A DNA stretch of 37,949 nucleotides, taken from positions 1-37,949 of the forward strand of contig NZ_QPKK01000008.1 in NCBI RefSeq assembly GCF_003344635.1, written 5' to 3'. Shown here piece by piece: positions 7,807-16,135 of this stretch. Every line of letters begins with the position of its first letter. Positions within the stretch are counted from its first letter, which is position 1. Source of the stretch: Desertihabitans aurantiacus. Lineage in GTDB: Bacteria; Actinomycetota; Actinomycetes; Propionibacteriales; Propionibacteriaceae. A program made the translations under genes and the position numbers. Under the pieces are notes generated by a model. The model was not told the origin of the DNA. It did not search any database and worked only from the letters and a program-made list of their open reading frames with translations.

Positions 7807-8238
7807 ATGGAGCTCCAGATCTGCACGGCCCGCTGGGAGGTCGAGTGCTACCGCCGCACCGTGCGGCCCGGCACCCGGCTGCAGGCCAGCCTCACCGCCT
7901 GGCACGAACCCGCGCTCGCCGAGCTCGTCGGACGCACCGGCGTCCCCGACACCGACCTGATCCGCTGGGACGAGCCGGCCCCGGCCGAGCGGGCCGACTG
8001 GGTCGTCTACGGCGGGCTGCACGGCCCGCACCACAGCCGTCTGGTGGCCGTGGAGGTGCTGAGCACCGCCGAGGTGCGCGGCCCCGACGACGACCTGCGG
8101 CTGCAGCGCACCGACGCCGCCGGGACGGACGGCTCGGAGCCGCCCGCGCCCGCGACGACGGAGGAGGACGAGCTCTTCGGCTACGTGCTCGAGGTGCGGG
8201 TGCTCACCGGTGACCCGGCCCGGCCACCAGCTGGTTGA
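7807..8238 (+). CDS. Hypothetical protein, possibly DUF6578-like
   Basis: This is a soluble 143-residue acidic protein with no signal peptide or membrane segment. The start at ATG 7807 is well supported by GGAGGGAC immediately upstream. The N-terminus (Met-Glu-Leu-Gln-Ile-Cys-Thr-Ala-Arg-Trp-Glu-Val-Glu-Cys) followed by a 'pGt.l...L..W' pattern recalls small streptomycete proteins of the DUF6578 type, but I hold this loosely. A low-complexity Pro/Ala/Thr/Glu stretch occupies about residues 100-122. It overlaps the convergent beta-mannosidase gene by 35 bp. No function is proposed. Confidence 0.65.
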   Translation: MELQICTARWEVECYRRTVRPGTRLQASLTAWHEPALAELVGRTGVPDTDLIRWDEPAPAERADWVVYGGLHGPHHSRLVAVEVLSTAEVRGPDDDLRLQRTDAAGTDGSEPPAPATTEEDELFGYVLEVRVLTGDPARPPAG

Positions 8239-10684
8239 CGCTGCGCAGCACCCCGGGCGCGGTCAGCCGCTCCAGGTCGGGCTCGGCGGCCGAGCGGACG
8301 ACGAAGGTCGCGCTCTCCCCCGGCAGCAGGGTCACCAGGCCGTCGTCGACCACGGCGGCCGGGTCGACCTTGTCGACCAGCAGCGTCAGGTCCTTGACCA
8401 GGACGCGGGCGGTCACCTCCAGCCGGTAGCCGTCCCCGGTGCGTTCCAGCCGGGCGTCCAGCTCGGGCGGACGCAGGGCGCTGTCACGGTCCTCGACCAG
8501 CAGGCTGGTGGTGCGCACCCCGCCGACGTCGGCCAGCACCAGCTCCTCGCGCGCCTCCCCGGCCGTGGCCACCGCCGCCGGCACGGCCACCACCAGCGTC
8601 TGCCGCGGGGCGACCCGCACCGGCTCGCGGTGCTCGGCCAGCACGTCGCCGTCCAGCCGTCGCCGGCTGAGCACCAGCTCGTCCTCCCACGGCTCGTCGG
8701 TGTCGTTGACCAGCCGCACCTCGGGTCCGTCGTCGGTGCCGGCCGGGTCGAGGGCGAGCACCACCAGCCGGTCGGCGTGGGCGTGGCGGAGGGCGAAGAA
8801 GGCGGGCTTGCGGCGGTTCTCCCCGTCCACCACCGCCCACGACGTCACCGGCCAGCAGTCGTTGAGCTGCCAGTACACGCTGCCGGCGCACCGCGGCCAC
8901 AGCGAGCGGAAGTGCTCCAGCCCCGCCCGCAGCGCGAAGGCCTGGTTGAGCTGCATCGCCCAGTGCCAGTCCTCCATGTCGTCGGGCACCCGCAGGTGCG
9001 GCACCAGGCCGCGGGTGAGCTTGCGGTCGCCCTCGGCCGCCTTCTGGTGCACCTGCATGCCCGGCGAGGCCGGGGTCAGCGGGTCGTCGTGCACGCTGCC
9101 GGTCAAGGTGGCCCAGGTCGGTGGGGCCTGCCAGCCCCACTCGGCCACGAACCGCGGCCGGTAGCCGCGGTAGGCGGTCCAGTCACGGGCGTTCCAGACG
9201 TCCCAGACGTGCACGGTGCCGTGGGCCGGGTCATTGGGGTGGCCGGTGGTCGAGGTCGAGCCGTGCGGGGTGAACGGGCTGCCGGGGGTGTAGGGCCGGT
9301 GCGGGTCGAGCTCGGCCAGCAGCGCGGGCAGCAGCTCGTGGTAGTAGCCGGCACCCCAGGTGCGCCCGTCCAGCCGCTCCTGCCACTCCCAGTCCTCGTG
9401 ACCCCAGAGGTTCTCGTTGTTGCCGTTCCACAGCACCAGGCTGGGGTGGCCCACCAGCCGGGTGACGTTGTCGCGGACCTCGGCCTCCACCTCCCCGCGC
9501 AGCGGCTCCTCCTCGGCGTAGGCGGCGCAGGCGAAGAGGAAGTCCTGCCACACCATCAGCCCGCGGCGGTCGCACTCGGCGTAGAAGTCGTCGGACTCGT
9601 ACAGCCCGCCGCCCCACACCCGCAGCAGGTTCACCCCGGCGTCCTCGGCGGCGTCGAGGATGGTGGTCAGCCGGGCCCGGTCCACCCGGTGCGGGAAGGC
9701 GTCGTCGGGGATCCAGTTGACGCCCTTGACGAACACCGGACGCCCGTTGACGACCAGCGTAAACGGGGTGCCGTCGGCGTCAGGGGTGGTCTCGGTCTCG
9801 ACGGTGCGGAAGCCGACCTCGCCGTCCCAGCGGTCCAGCACCGCACCGGCGGCGTCCAGCAGCTCGACCGCGACGTCGTAGCGGGCCTGCTCGCCGTGCC
9901 CGCGCGGCCACCACCGCCGCACCGTGCCGGCGTCGAGCTCGAGGGTGGCGGCACCGTCGGCGGGGACGTCCACGGTCTCGGTGCGGTCGTCCAGCCGGGC
10001 CCGCAGCCGCAGCCCGTCCCGCTCGCCGGCGACGTCGGCGCTCACCTGCAGGGTGCCGTGGTCGGCGTCGTCGACCAGCGCGTGCGGGCGGACGCCGTCC
10101 AGCCGGGCGGTGCTCCAGCCGTGCAGCTCGAGCGGGCGCCAGATGCCGCAGGAGGCGAAGTCGGGGCCCCAGTCCCAGCCGAACCCGCAGGCCATCTTGC
10201 GCAGCGCGTTGTAGGGGTGGTGGTTGGTGTGCGGGCGGGCTCCCAGCTCCAGGCTGGCCCGGTCGGCCTCGCGGACCGCGGAGGCGAAAATGACCTCGAG
10301 CGTGCTGCCGGCGCGGACCCGTCCGGTGAGGTCGACGCGGAAGGTGCGGTGCATGTCGCGCGACTCGAGCACCACCTCCCCGTCCACCTCGACCCGGGCG
10401 ACGGTGTCCAGGCCGTGCGCGACCAGGGTGATCCGGTCGCCGGGCGGCAGCTGCTCAACCGTGGTGCGGTAGCGCCAGGTGCACAGCCCGACCCAGCCGA
10501 GCAGGCGCTCGTTCGCGTCCTCGAACGGCTCGGGCACCAGTCCGGCGGCCAGCAGGTCGGTGTGCACGCTGCCGGGGACGGTGGCCGGCACCGGGCCGGC
10601 CGCGGCCACCTCGGCCGGTACCGGGCCGGCGACGGTCTGCACGCTCCAGCCGGTGCTCAGTGGGACGACGGTCAGACGCGACAT
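8204..10684 (-). CDS. Beta-mannosidase, GH2 family
   Basis: This 826-residue cytosolic glycosidase releases beta-linked mannose from the non-reducing end of manno-oligosaccharides or N-glycan cores. The jelly-roll sugar-binding domain (about 1-190) has Pro-Gly-Ser-Val-His-Thr-Asp-Leu and Asp-Trp-Gly-Pro-Asp-Phe. An immunoglobulin-like domain follows, then the TIM barrel. The acid/base Glu424 lies in Trp-Asn-Gly-Asn-Asn-Glu-Asn, and the nucleophile Glu515 in Phe-Val-Ala-Glu-Trp-Gly-Trp-Gln. The Asn-Gly-Asn-Asn-Glu form separates GH2 beta-mannosidases from beta-galactosidases. C-terminal beta domains complete a normal length, and no signal peptide is present. ATG 10684 is preceded by GGAGG. No sugar transporter is adjacent, so oligosaccharides must come in through a system coded elsewhere. 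It overlaps the convergent hypothetical gene by 35 bp. Confidence 0.94.
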   Translation of the reverse strand: MSRLTVVPLSTGWSVQTVAGPVPAEVAAAGPVPATVPGSVHTDLLAAGLVPEPFEDANERLLGWVGLCTWRYRTTVEQLPPGDRITLVAHGLDTVARVEVDGEVVLESRDMHRTFRVDLTGRVRAGSTLEVIFASAVREADRASLELGARPHTNHHPYNALRKMACGFGWDWGPDFASCGIWRPLELHGWSTARLDGVRPHALVDDADHGTLQVSADVAGERDGLRLRARLDDRTETVDVPADGAATLELDAGTVRRWWPRGHGEQARYDVAVELLDAAGAVLDRWDGEVGFRTVETETTPDADGTPFTLVVNGRPVFVKGVNWIPDDAFPHRVDRARLTTILDAAEDAGVNLLRVWGGGLYESDDFYAECDRRGLMVWQDFLFACAAYAEEEPLRGEVEAEVRDNVTRLVGHPSLVLWNGNNENLWGHEDWEWQERLDGRTWGAGYYHELLPALLAELDPHRPYTPGSPFTPHGSTSTTGHPNDPAHGTVHVWDVWNARDWTAYRGYRPRFVAEWGWQAPPTWATLTGSVHDDPLTPASPGMQVHQKAAEGDRKLTRGLVPHLRVPDDMEDWHWAMQLNQAFALRAGLEHFRSLWPRCAGSVYWQLNDCWPVTSWAVVDGENRRKPAFFALRHAHADRLVVLALDPAGTDDGPEVRLVNDTDEPWEDELVLSRRRLDGDVLAEHREPVRVAPRQTLVVAVPAAVATAGEAREELVLADVGGVRTTSLLVEDRDSALRPPELDARLERTGDGYRLEVTARVLVKDLTLLVDKVDPAAVVDDGLVTLLPGESATFVVRSAAEPDLERLTAPGVLRSVNQLVAGPGHR

Positions 10685-10704
10685 CGGGTCCTCCGGGGGC
10701 AGGG

Positions 10705-10730
10705 CCCGGCCGGCGTGGGCGCCGGCCGGG
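10705..10730. terminator. GC-rich hairpin between DUF2207 gene and beta-mannosidase gene
   Basis: CCCGGCCGGCG and CGCCGGCCGGG form a perfect 11-bp stem around a TGGG loop, just after the stop of the minus-strand DUF2207 gene. No T-run follows, as is common for actinobacterial terminators. It would separate the two same-strand genes. Confidence 0.6.
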
Positions 10731-10739
10731 GCGGGTGGC

Positions 10740-12425
10740 TCAGCGGGCGAAGAGGTTGCCCGAGGTGGTCGAGATGAAGTTCTTCAGCGACTCGGGCAGG
10801 TGCTGCAGGTGCCAGCGGTCGGGGCCGTGGTACCAGGCCAGGTCGGTCGAGTCGGCCTGGTCGTCGTCGTCGGCGGTGACGATGGCGTCGATCCACCGGT
10901 CCCGCCCACCCAGCACGATGGTGTAGGGCAGCACCTCCGACAGCTCGTGCAGCTCCCGCCCCGGCGGCATCTCCTCGGTGGGGTGGGTCTGCAGCTCGGC
11001 ACGCAGCGCGTCCAGCCCGGCCAGCAGGCTGGAACCGGCGGTGGTCCGCGCGGGCATCTCCTGGCCGACGAAGACCAGGCCGAGGGCGACGGCGAGCAGG
11101 GCCAGCCCGAGCAGGCCGAAGGTGGTCAGCGCGACCAGCAGCCCGGTGGCCACCACGGCCACGACCAGCGCCACGGTGCCGATGGTGCCCCAGCGGTTGC
11201 GGGTGCTGTCGGGGCGGCGCTCGAACCAGCCGTTGCGGACCACGTCGTCGTAGAGCGCGGACTGCACGTCGGCGATGTGGGCGGCGATGGTCGGGCCGAT
11301 CTCGGAGACCAGGATGCCGTCACGGCCCTCGGGCGGGGTGAGCGCCTCGAGGAGGCGCTGCTCCCAGCCGGCCAGCTGGGACGGGTCGCCGTCGGAGCGG
11401 CGGACCAGCTTCCAGTCGGTGCGGGCGAACTCGTCGGCCCGGGGCAGCTCGATGATGCGCAGGTGCCCGCGGACGGCCAGGTCGATCAGGCTGGCGGTGA
11501 TGTCGATCGGGTCGACCCGCTCGTCCACCACGGTGCCGACCTGGCCGGGTCGGACGGCGGCCAGCACCGAGAACTCCGAGCGGCCCGCGGCCACCGGACG
11601 GAACTCGGCCACCCGGGTGGGCTGGCCCGGGGCGGCGTCGCGGCCGGCGCGGCGGTGCAGCAGGAAGATCGCCAGACCGCCGAGCACCAGCACGCCGAGG
11701 GCCAGGCCGAGCGGCAGCGGGTCGACCGAGAAGGCGCCGCCCAGGGTCCAGCGGCGGTTCTCCACCGAGGTCACCTCGACCACCCCGGCGGGGACGGTGA
11801 CCAGCAGCTCGACCATCTCGCCCTCACCGCGGGCGCCGTCGCCGAAGACCGGCACCGGGTTGTCGTCGGTGCCGGCCGCGGAGAACCGGCACACCCCGGG
11901 GTTGGCGGCGTCCGGGGCGCCCGAACGGCACTGGAAGTCGGTGGGCAGCCCGGGCAGCGCGACCTGGCCGGTGACCTCCGAGACGCTGACCGACAGCCCC
12001 TGCAGCACCCGCCAGCGGAACTGGGTGCCCTCCGGCGACTCGAAGGTGGCCCCGCTCACGGTGTAGCTGATGCTCACCGGCCCGCTGACGCCGGCGGTGG
12101 GGACGGTGACGGTGACCGCGTCGCCGCCCTGCTCCACCTCCGGGGTGAGCGGCTGGCCCGCCTCGACCTGGACGTCGGTGACCGCGTAGACGTGCTCGCG
12201 GTCGCCCAGGATGTTCTCGCGCACCGCGATCCGCTGGGTGATCTCCTCCGGCACCTCGCCGTCGAAGGTGAGCGTCTCGGTCACCCGGGCCACCCCGGAG
12301 CTCTCCACCTGCACCTGGATGTCGAGCAGGGAGGCGTTCCCCTCGGCCCGTGCCGGCACGGCGACGGCCGCGAGCACCAGGGCCAGCAGACCCATCAGGA
12401 CCGCTCGGGACAGGGGTCGGGTCAC
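10740..12425 (-). CDS. DUF2207-family membrane protein
   Basis: This is a 561-residue protein. A signal-like hydrophobic N-terminus ends in Ala-Val-Ala-Val-Pro-Ala-Arg-Ala. About 190 extracytoplasmic beta-rich residues follow (Val-Thr-Glu-Thr-Leu-Thr-Phe-Asp-Gly-Glu-Val-Pro), the DUF2207 signature region. A membrane helix (Leu-Ala-Leu-Gly-Val-Leu-Val-Leu-Gly-Gly) then leads to a cytoplasmic domain with Asp-Ile-Thr-Ala-Ser-Leu-Ile-Asp-Leu-Ala-Val-Arg-Gly. A second hydrophobic hairpin sits near residues 420-460, and the tail is soluble. This matches the YciQ-like family found widely in actinobacteria; its function is unknown. GTG 12425 is chosen because GGAGG lies about 6 nt upstream and the signal sequence follows directly. 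It is divergent from the zinc metallopeptidase gene (120 nt between starts), so the two could share control. Confidence 0.85.
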   Translation of the reverse strand: MTRPLSRAVLMGLLALVLAAVAVPARAEGNASLLDIQVQVESSGVARVTETLTFDGEVPEEITQRIAVRENILGDREHVYAVTDVQVEAGQPLTPEVEQGGDAVTVTVPTAGVSGPVSISYTVSGATFESPEGTQFRWRVLQGLSVSVSEVTGQVALPGLPTDFQCRSGAPDAANPGVCRFSAAGTDDNPVPVFGDGARGEGEMVELLVTVPAGVVEVTSVENRRWTLGGAFSVDPLPLGLALGVLVLGGLAIFLLHRRAGRDAAPGQPTRVAEFRPVAAGRSEFSVLAAVRPGQVGTVVDERVDPIDITASLIDLAVRGHLRIIELPRADEFARTDWKLVRRSDGDPSQLAGWEQRLLEALTPPEGRDGILVSEIGPTIAAHIADVQSALYDDVVRNGWFERRPDSTRNRWGTIGTVALVVAVVATGLLVALTTFGLLGLALLAVALGLVFVGQEMPARTTAGSSLLAGLDALRAELQTHPTEEMPPGRELHELSEVLPYTIVLGGRDRWIDAIVTADDDDQADSTDLAWYHGPDRWHLQHLPESLKNFISTTSGNLFAR

Positions 12426-12532
12426 GGGTGCCTCCACGGACGGGTCGGGGCCGACGGGTGCACCAGGTGGCGGTGCAGGCCACACGATAGTGGGTCGCGG
12501 TCCGGGCCGGGCGGGCTCGACACCGGGACGGA

Positions 12533-12538
12533 TACGCT
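12533..12538 (+). promoter_or_regulatory. Candidate -10 box for leaderless metallopeptidase mRNA
   Basis: TACGCT ends 7 nt before the GTG at 12546, which puts transcription start on or next to the start codon. No ribosome-binding site is present between them, which fits a leaderless message. Confidence 0.5.
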
Positions 12539-12545
12539 GTCGCCC

Positions 12546-13634
12546 GTGACGCAGCAGCCCTGGGGTCCGCCCCGCCAGCAGCAGCCGTGGGGCCAGGCCC
12601 CGTCCGGGTGGCAGCAGCCCCAGTGGCCGCAGCCCGGCGGCTGGCCGGCAGCACCGCAGCGCCACACCCGCCCGGTGCCCGCCGGTGGCTACTTCGCCCC
12701 GCCGCCGCCACGCCGGGGCAACCCGCTGCGCACCCTGTTCCTGGTGCTGTCGGGGCTGGCCGCCGCCGCGGTGCTCGCGCTGGTGGTGGTCGGGCTGTCC
12801 ACCTCGGCCGGGGACTCGGCCTATGAGAACGAGGACTACCAGGTGCCGCCGGAGTCCTCCAGCCCGCCGCCCCTGCCGGAGTACCCGACCACGGTCGAGG
12901 AGGCCCTCGACGCGCTGGAGAACAACCCGCTCTACACCTCGACGATGCCGGTACCGATCCGCTGCGAGCTGCCCGAGGGCAACACCTGGGAGATGAGCGA
13001 CGACGAGCTGGACGCCTTCCTCACCGAGCAGATGGCCTGCCTCACCCGAGCCTGGCAGCCGCCGCTGACCGAGGCCGGCTGGACCGAGGTGCGCCCGCCG
13101 GTCACCGTCTACCGCGACCAGGTCACCTCGGCCTGCGGCAACCTCGAGGGCGAGGAGGCGGTCAACGCCTTCTACTGCCCCGCCGACCAGGCCGTCTACT
13201 TCTCCACGCTGATGTTCGACTACATCCCCGACCTCAGCCAGCCGCGGGTGACCGAGCTGGTGATGGCCCACGAGTACGGCCACAACGTGCAGGCGCGGGC
13301 GAACATCCTGGTGCCGGGCTCGCTGCTGCAGGCCAACACCGACGACGAGGAGGTGGCGCTGGAGATCTCCCGCCGCACCGAGGTGCAGGCCGACTGCCTG
13401 GCCGGGCTGTTCCTGCACTCCACCGCCCAGTCGCTGGAGCTGACCGAGGCCGAGCTCGCCAGCGTCGACCAGGCGCTGTTCAACATCGGCGACGACGTGC
13501 TGAGCGGCGACCCGGACGTGGTCGGCAACCACGGCCGCGGCGCCAGCCGCCAGCTGTGGGGCGGACGCGGCTACGAGAGCTCCGACGTCGGCGTGTGCAA
13601 CACCTTCGTGGCCCCGGCCTCGGAGGTCGAGTAG
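12546..13634 (+). CDS. Membrane-anchored neutral zinc metallopeptidase (YpfJ-like)
   Basis: This 362-residue protein has a Gln/Pro/Trp-rich cytoplasmic N-terminus of about 65 residues and one membrane helix (Thr-Leu-Phe-Leu-Val-Leu-Ser-Gly-Leu-Ala, about residues 60-85). An acidic linker leads to an extracytoplasmic peptidase domain. The zinc motif is His242-Glu-Tyr-Gly-His246, and the Arg-Arg-Thr-Glu-Val-Gln-Ala-Asp-Cys segment (around Glu279) supplies the usual downstream acidic ligand. Several Cys residues could form disulfides. This is the 'putative neutral zinc metallopeptidase' family; the substrate is unknown. GTG 12546 is chosen because the frame gives a sensible N-terminus and a TACGCT box sits 7 nt upstream, although no ribosome-binding site is seen. 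The upstream neighbour is the divergent DUF2207 gene. Its stop lies 1 nt from the convergent ispDF stop. Confidence 0.88.
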   Translation: MTQQPWGPPRQQQPWGQAPSGWQQPQWPQPGGWPAAPQRHTRPVPAGGYFAPPPPRRGNPLRTLFLVLSGLAAAAVLALVVVGLSTSAGDSAYENEDYQVPPESSSPPPLPEYPTTVEEALDALENNPLYTSTMPVPIRCELPEGNTWEMSDDELDAFLTEQMACLTRAWQPPLTEAGWTEVRPPVTVYRDQVTSACGNLEGEEAVNAFYCPADQAVYFSTLMFDYIPDLSQPRVTELVMAHEYGHNVQARANILVPGSLLQANTDDEEVALEISRRTEVQADCLAGLFLHSTAQSLELTEAELASVDQALFNIGDDVLSGDPDVVGNHGRGASRQLWGGRGYESSDVGVCNTFVAPASEVE

Positions 13635-13635
13635 C

Positions 13636-14832
13636 TCAGCCGCGCACCAGGGCGGTCGCGATCGCGGCCAGCCCCTCCCCGCGCCCCGTCAGCCCGAGCC
13701 CGTCGGTGGTGGTGGCCGAGAGGCTGACCGGCGCCCCGAGCGCCGCGCCCATCACCGCCTCCGCCTCGGCCCGGCGGGCGGCGAAGCGGGGCCGCTGACC
13801 GACCAGCTGGACCGACACGTTGACCGGGTGGAACCCGGCCGCGGCCAGCCGTCGCGTGGTCTCGACCAGGAACGCCCGACCGGACGCCCCCGCCCAGGCC
13901 GGGTCGGAGGTGCCGTAGTTGCTGCCCAGGTCGCCCAGTCCCGCCGCGGCGAGCAGCGCGTCGCAGGCGGCGTGGGCGACGACGTCGCCGTCGGAGTGCC
14001 CGACGGGTCCGGTCGCCTCCTCGGGGAAGTCCAGGCAGGCCACCCGCATCGGGCGGCCGGGGGCCAGCCGGTGCACGTCGATCCCGGTGCCGGTGCGCAG
14101 CGTCGTACCGGACGCCCCGAGCAGACCCTCGGCCAGCTGCAGGTCGTGCTCGGTGGTGACCTTGAGCGAGCGGGGTGAGCCCTCGACCAGCACGGCCCGG
14201 TGCCCGGCCAGCTCGCAGGCGCCGGCGTCGTCGGTGACGGTGCTGCCGTCGGCGCGCAGCCGGTCGTGGCCCTCGCGCAGCACATCGGGCCGGAAGCCCT
14301 GCGGGGTCTGCACCGCCCGCAGCCGGGAGCGGTCCACCCCGGTGGAGCCCCGCTCGTCCAGACGCCGGACGGTGTCGACCACCGGCACCACCGGGATCAC
14401 CACCGGGTCGCCGGCGAGCACCCGGTCGGCCACCCGTCGCACCACCTCGGCCGGCACCAGCGGCCGGGCGGCGTCATGCACCAGCACCACCGCGGGCGGA
14501 CCGCTGGTGCGGTGGTCGGTGGTGAGGGCGTCCAGGGCGGCGTCCACCGACTCCTGCCGCTCCCGGCCGCCGGGGACGAAACGGATCGGCACCCGCTCGG
14601 CGAGGTCGGACAGGGCGGCGGCGAACTGCTCGGCCAGCTCGGGGCGGATGGCGACCACGACCTCGCCGGCACCGCCCTCGACCAGGGCGGCGACGCTGTG
14701 CCAGACCAGCGGACGGCCGGCCAGCAGCCGCAGCGCCTTCGCCGGGGTGCCGGCACCCATCCGGACGCCAGAACCGGCCGCCACCACGATGGCGGCGACC
14801 GGTTCGGCAGCTGGTGCTGGGGTGGTGCTCAG
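13636..14832 (-). CDS. ispDF: Bifunctional IspD-IspF (MEP pathway)
   Basis: This is a fused isoprenoid-precursor enzyme. The N-terminal IspD half makes CDP-methylerythritol: [11 protein letters not shown] nucleotide loop, Val-His-Asp-Ala-Ala-Arg-Pro-Leu-Val, Thr-Pro-Gln-Gly-Phe and Thr-Asp-Asp-Ala. The C-terminal IspF half makes the cyclodiphosphate: Gly-Ile-Asp-Val-His zinc ligands, [11 protein letters not shown], and Thr-Thr-Thr-Asp-Gly-Leu-Gly. The two halves are joined with almost no linker. The start is uncertain. The first GTG (14787) would remove most of beta-strand 1 before the glycine loop. The frame is open back to about 14859, and CTG 14832 overlaps the carD stop as CTGA; I give that as the likelier start (398 residues), against 383 from GTG 14787. 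It appears translationally coupled to carD. Confidence 0.92.
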   Translation of the reverse strand: MSTTPAPAAEPVAAIVVAAGSGVRMGAGTPAKALRLLAGRPLVWHSVAALVEGGAGEVVVAIRPELAEQFAAALSDLAERVPIRFVPGGRERQESVDAALDALTTDHRTSGPPAVVLVHDAARPLVPAEVVRRVADRVLAGDPVVIPVVPVVDTVRRLDERGSTGVDRSRLRAVQTPQGFRPDVLREGHDRLRADGSTVTDDAGACELAGHRAVLVEGSPRSLKVTTEHDLQLAEGLLGASGTTLRTGTGIDVHRLAPGRPMRVACLDFPEEATGPVGHSDGDVVAHAACDALLAAAGLGDLGSNYGTSDPAWAGASGRAFLVETTRRLAAAGFHPVNVSVQLVGQRPRFAARRAEAEAVMGAALGAPVSLSATTTDGLGLTGRGEGLAAIATALVRG

Positions 14833-15314
14833 GAGGCGAGCACCTCGTCGAGCAGCACCTCAGCCCGGTCCTCCTCGACGCGCTCGGCGAGGGCGAGCTC
14901 GGAGACCAGGATCTGACGGGCCTTGGCGAGCATCCGCTTCTCACCGGCCGACAGCCCGCGGCCCTTCTCGCGGCGCCACAGGTCGCGGACGACCTCGGCC
15001 ACCTTCATCACGTTGCCGCTGTGCAGCTTCTCGAGGTTGGCCTTGTAGCGGCGCGACCAGTTGGTCGGCTCCTCGGTGTGCGGCGCCCGCAGGACACCGA
15101 ACACCTTCTCCAGCCCCTCGGCGTCCACCACGTTGCGCACACCGACGAGGTCGAGGTTCGACGCCGGCACCTGGATCACGAGGTCGTTCTGGCCGAGGAT
15201 CTTCAGCTTGAGGTACTGGGTGTCCTCACCCTTGATCTTGCGGGTCTGGATGTCTTCGATGACGGCCGCCCCGTGATTCGGGTAGACCACCGTTTCTCCG
15301 ACCGTGAAAGTCAT
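14829..15314 (-). CDS. carD: CarD, RNA-polymerase-binding transcription regulator
   Basis: This 161-residue protein binds the RNA polymerase beta subunit through its N-terminal Tudor-like RID domain ([13 protein letters not shown], residues 5-17). It stabilises open complexes, especially at rRNA promoters. The C-terminal helical domain has [10 protein letters not shown], containing the tryptophan that wedges into the -10 region, and Leu-Ser-Ala-Gly-Glu-Lys-Arg-Met-Leu. Length and sequence are typical of mycobacterial CarD. ATG 15314 has an AAAGGGG ribosome-binding site. It leads an operon with ispDF, the usual actinobacterial order, and a strong -10 (TAGACT) lies upstream. Confidence 0.97.
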   Translation of the reverse strand: MTFTVGETVVYPNHGAAVIEDIQTRKIKGEDTQYLKLKILGQNDLVIQVPASNLDLVGVRNVVDAEGLEKVFGVLRAPHTEEPTNWSRRYKANLEKLHSGNVMKVAEVVRDLWRREKGRGLSAGEKRMLAKARQILVSELALAERVEEDRAEVLLDEVLAS

Positions 15315-15339
15315 CTGTTGTGCCCCTTTCGCCTTGACG

Positions 15340-15345
15340 AGTCTA
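15340..15345 (-). promoter_or_regulatory. Candidate carD promoter -10 box
   Basis: TAGACT on the minus strand lies 25 nt before the carD ATG, giving a short leader with AAAGGGG. A matching -35 at 17 nt is weak. Confidence 0.5.
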
Positions 15346-15403
15346 CCACGGCCGGTTCCACCGCCCCGGGCCGTTTGGCCTAGCCAGAGGCCGGTGCGGG
15401 CCA

Positions 15404-15418
15404 GTCAAGGGACTTGAC
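15404..15418. promoter_or_regulatory. Inverted repeat in carD / lipoprotein divergent region
   Basis: GTCAAG-GGA-CTTGAC is a perfect 6-bp dyad with a 3-nt centre. Its arms also read as TTGAC on both strands, so it could be an operator or a back-to-back pair of -35-like elements. Neither is at ideal distance from a good -10. Confidence 0.4.
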
Positions 15419-15487
15419 ACGGGCGACCGGGTGTGCCTCGCGGAGGCTCCGGCGGGCTCGGGTGGCGGGCGCGGCGGCAGATGTCGG

Positions 15488-15493
15488 TAGGCT
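15488..15493 (+). promoter_or_regulatory. Candidate -10 box of lipoprotein gene
   Basis: TAGGCT lies 32 nt upstream of the GTG at 15526, leaving a leader that contains AGGAGGAG (15508-15515). Confidence 0.4.
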
Positions 15494-15525
15494 GCTCGCA
15501 GCCGAGCAGGAGGAGCAGGTCAGCC

Positions 15526-16089
15526 GTGCCCAACACCGTCCCCACCCGAGTCCCGTCGGGTCCCCGCCCCGCCTCCGCACCGCGTCGGGGCCCGCGCCGC
15601 TGGTCGCGCGCCGTCGCGGCGGGTGTGCTGGCCGTGGGGCTGGCGACCGGGGTGTCCGCGTGCGGGTTCGGCGCCCAGACGCTGCAGCCGTACACCCCGG
15701 CGGCCGGGGTGAACGTGGACGTCCCGGAGGACGCGCGGATGCCGCTGGTGAATGTCCGCGACCTGCGGATCATCTCCCAGGCGGAGGGCTCAGGCTTCCT
15801 CTCGGCCACCCTGGTGTCCAGCGACGTCGACCAGCTGGTCTCGGTCACCGGCCAGGCGTTCGGGCCCGACGGCCAGCCGACCGGCCCGCTCGAGATCGAG
15901 CTGGAGCAGCCGGTGGAGCTCGGCCCGGCGCAGAACCCGCTGGTGCTGGTCGACCAGCGGCCGCGGCTCGCGGTCACCGGTGACGGGGTGGTGCCGGGTC
16001 TGACCGCCGAGGTGACGCTGACCTTCGCCTGGGCCGGCGAGGCCACGCTGATCATCCCGATCACCAACGCCGAGGACCTGGTGGGCTGA
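15526..16089 (+). CDS. Hypothetical secreted lipoprotein
   Basis: This 187-residue precursor has an Arg-rich n-region, a hydrophobic core (Ala-Val-Ala-Ala-Gly-Val-Leu-Ala-Val-Gly-Leu), and a lipobox Val-Ser-Ala-Cys around residue 46, so it should be lipid-anchored on the outer face of the membrane. The mature part is beta-rich, with a pattern like an immunoglobulin or copper-chaperone (DUF461-like) fold (Pro-Leu-Val-Asn-Val-Arg-Asp-Leu-Arg, later Leu-Thr-Phe-Ala-Trp-Ala-Gly), but no metal-binding Met/His cluster is seen. GTG 15526 has AGGAGGAG upstream; longer frames reach back but lack support. It is divergent from carD and convergent with prs across a terminator hairpin. Such small lipoproteins next to carD occur in other actinobacteria, but the role is unknown. 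Confidence 0.75.
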   Translation: MPNTVPTRVPSGPRPASAPRRGPRRWSRAVAAGVLAVGLATGVSACGFGAQTLQPYTPAAGVNVDVPEDARMPLVNVRDLRIISQAEGSGFLSATLVSSDVDQLVSVTGQAFGPDGQPTGPLEIELEQPVELGPAQNPLVLVDQRPRLAVTGDGVVPGLTAEVTLTFAWAGEATLIIPITNAEDLVG

Positions 16090-16096
16090 CCCGTCC

Positions 16097-16119
16097 GGGT
16101 CCGGCGTCACGCCGGACCC
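16097..16119. terminator. Bidirectional hairpin terminator
   Basis: GGGTCCGGCG-TCA-CGCCGGACCC forms a perfect 10-bp stem with a 3-nt loop. It lies between the convergent stops of the lipoprotein gene (16089) and prs (16136) and could serve both. No T-run is present. Confidence 0.75.
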
Positions 16120-16135
16120 AGCCCGCGGCGAGCTC

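Noticed and set aside
8210-10777. 855-codon open frame opposite the beta-mannosidase gene
   Set aside because: Same shadow effect: no domain, no ribosome-binding site, repetitive Gly/Gln/His/Val composition.
10479-12545. Upstream extension of the metallopeptidase frame by nearly 700 codons
   Set aside because: The frame stays open only because of GC content; it runs antisense through the DUF2207 gene, and the real N-terminus begins at GTG 12546.
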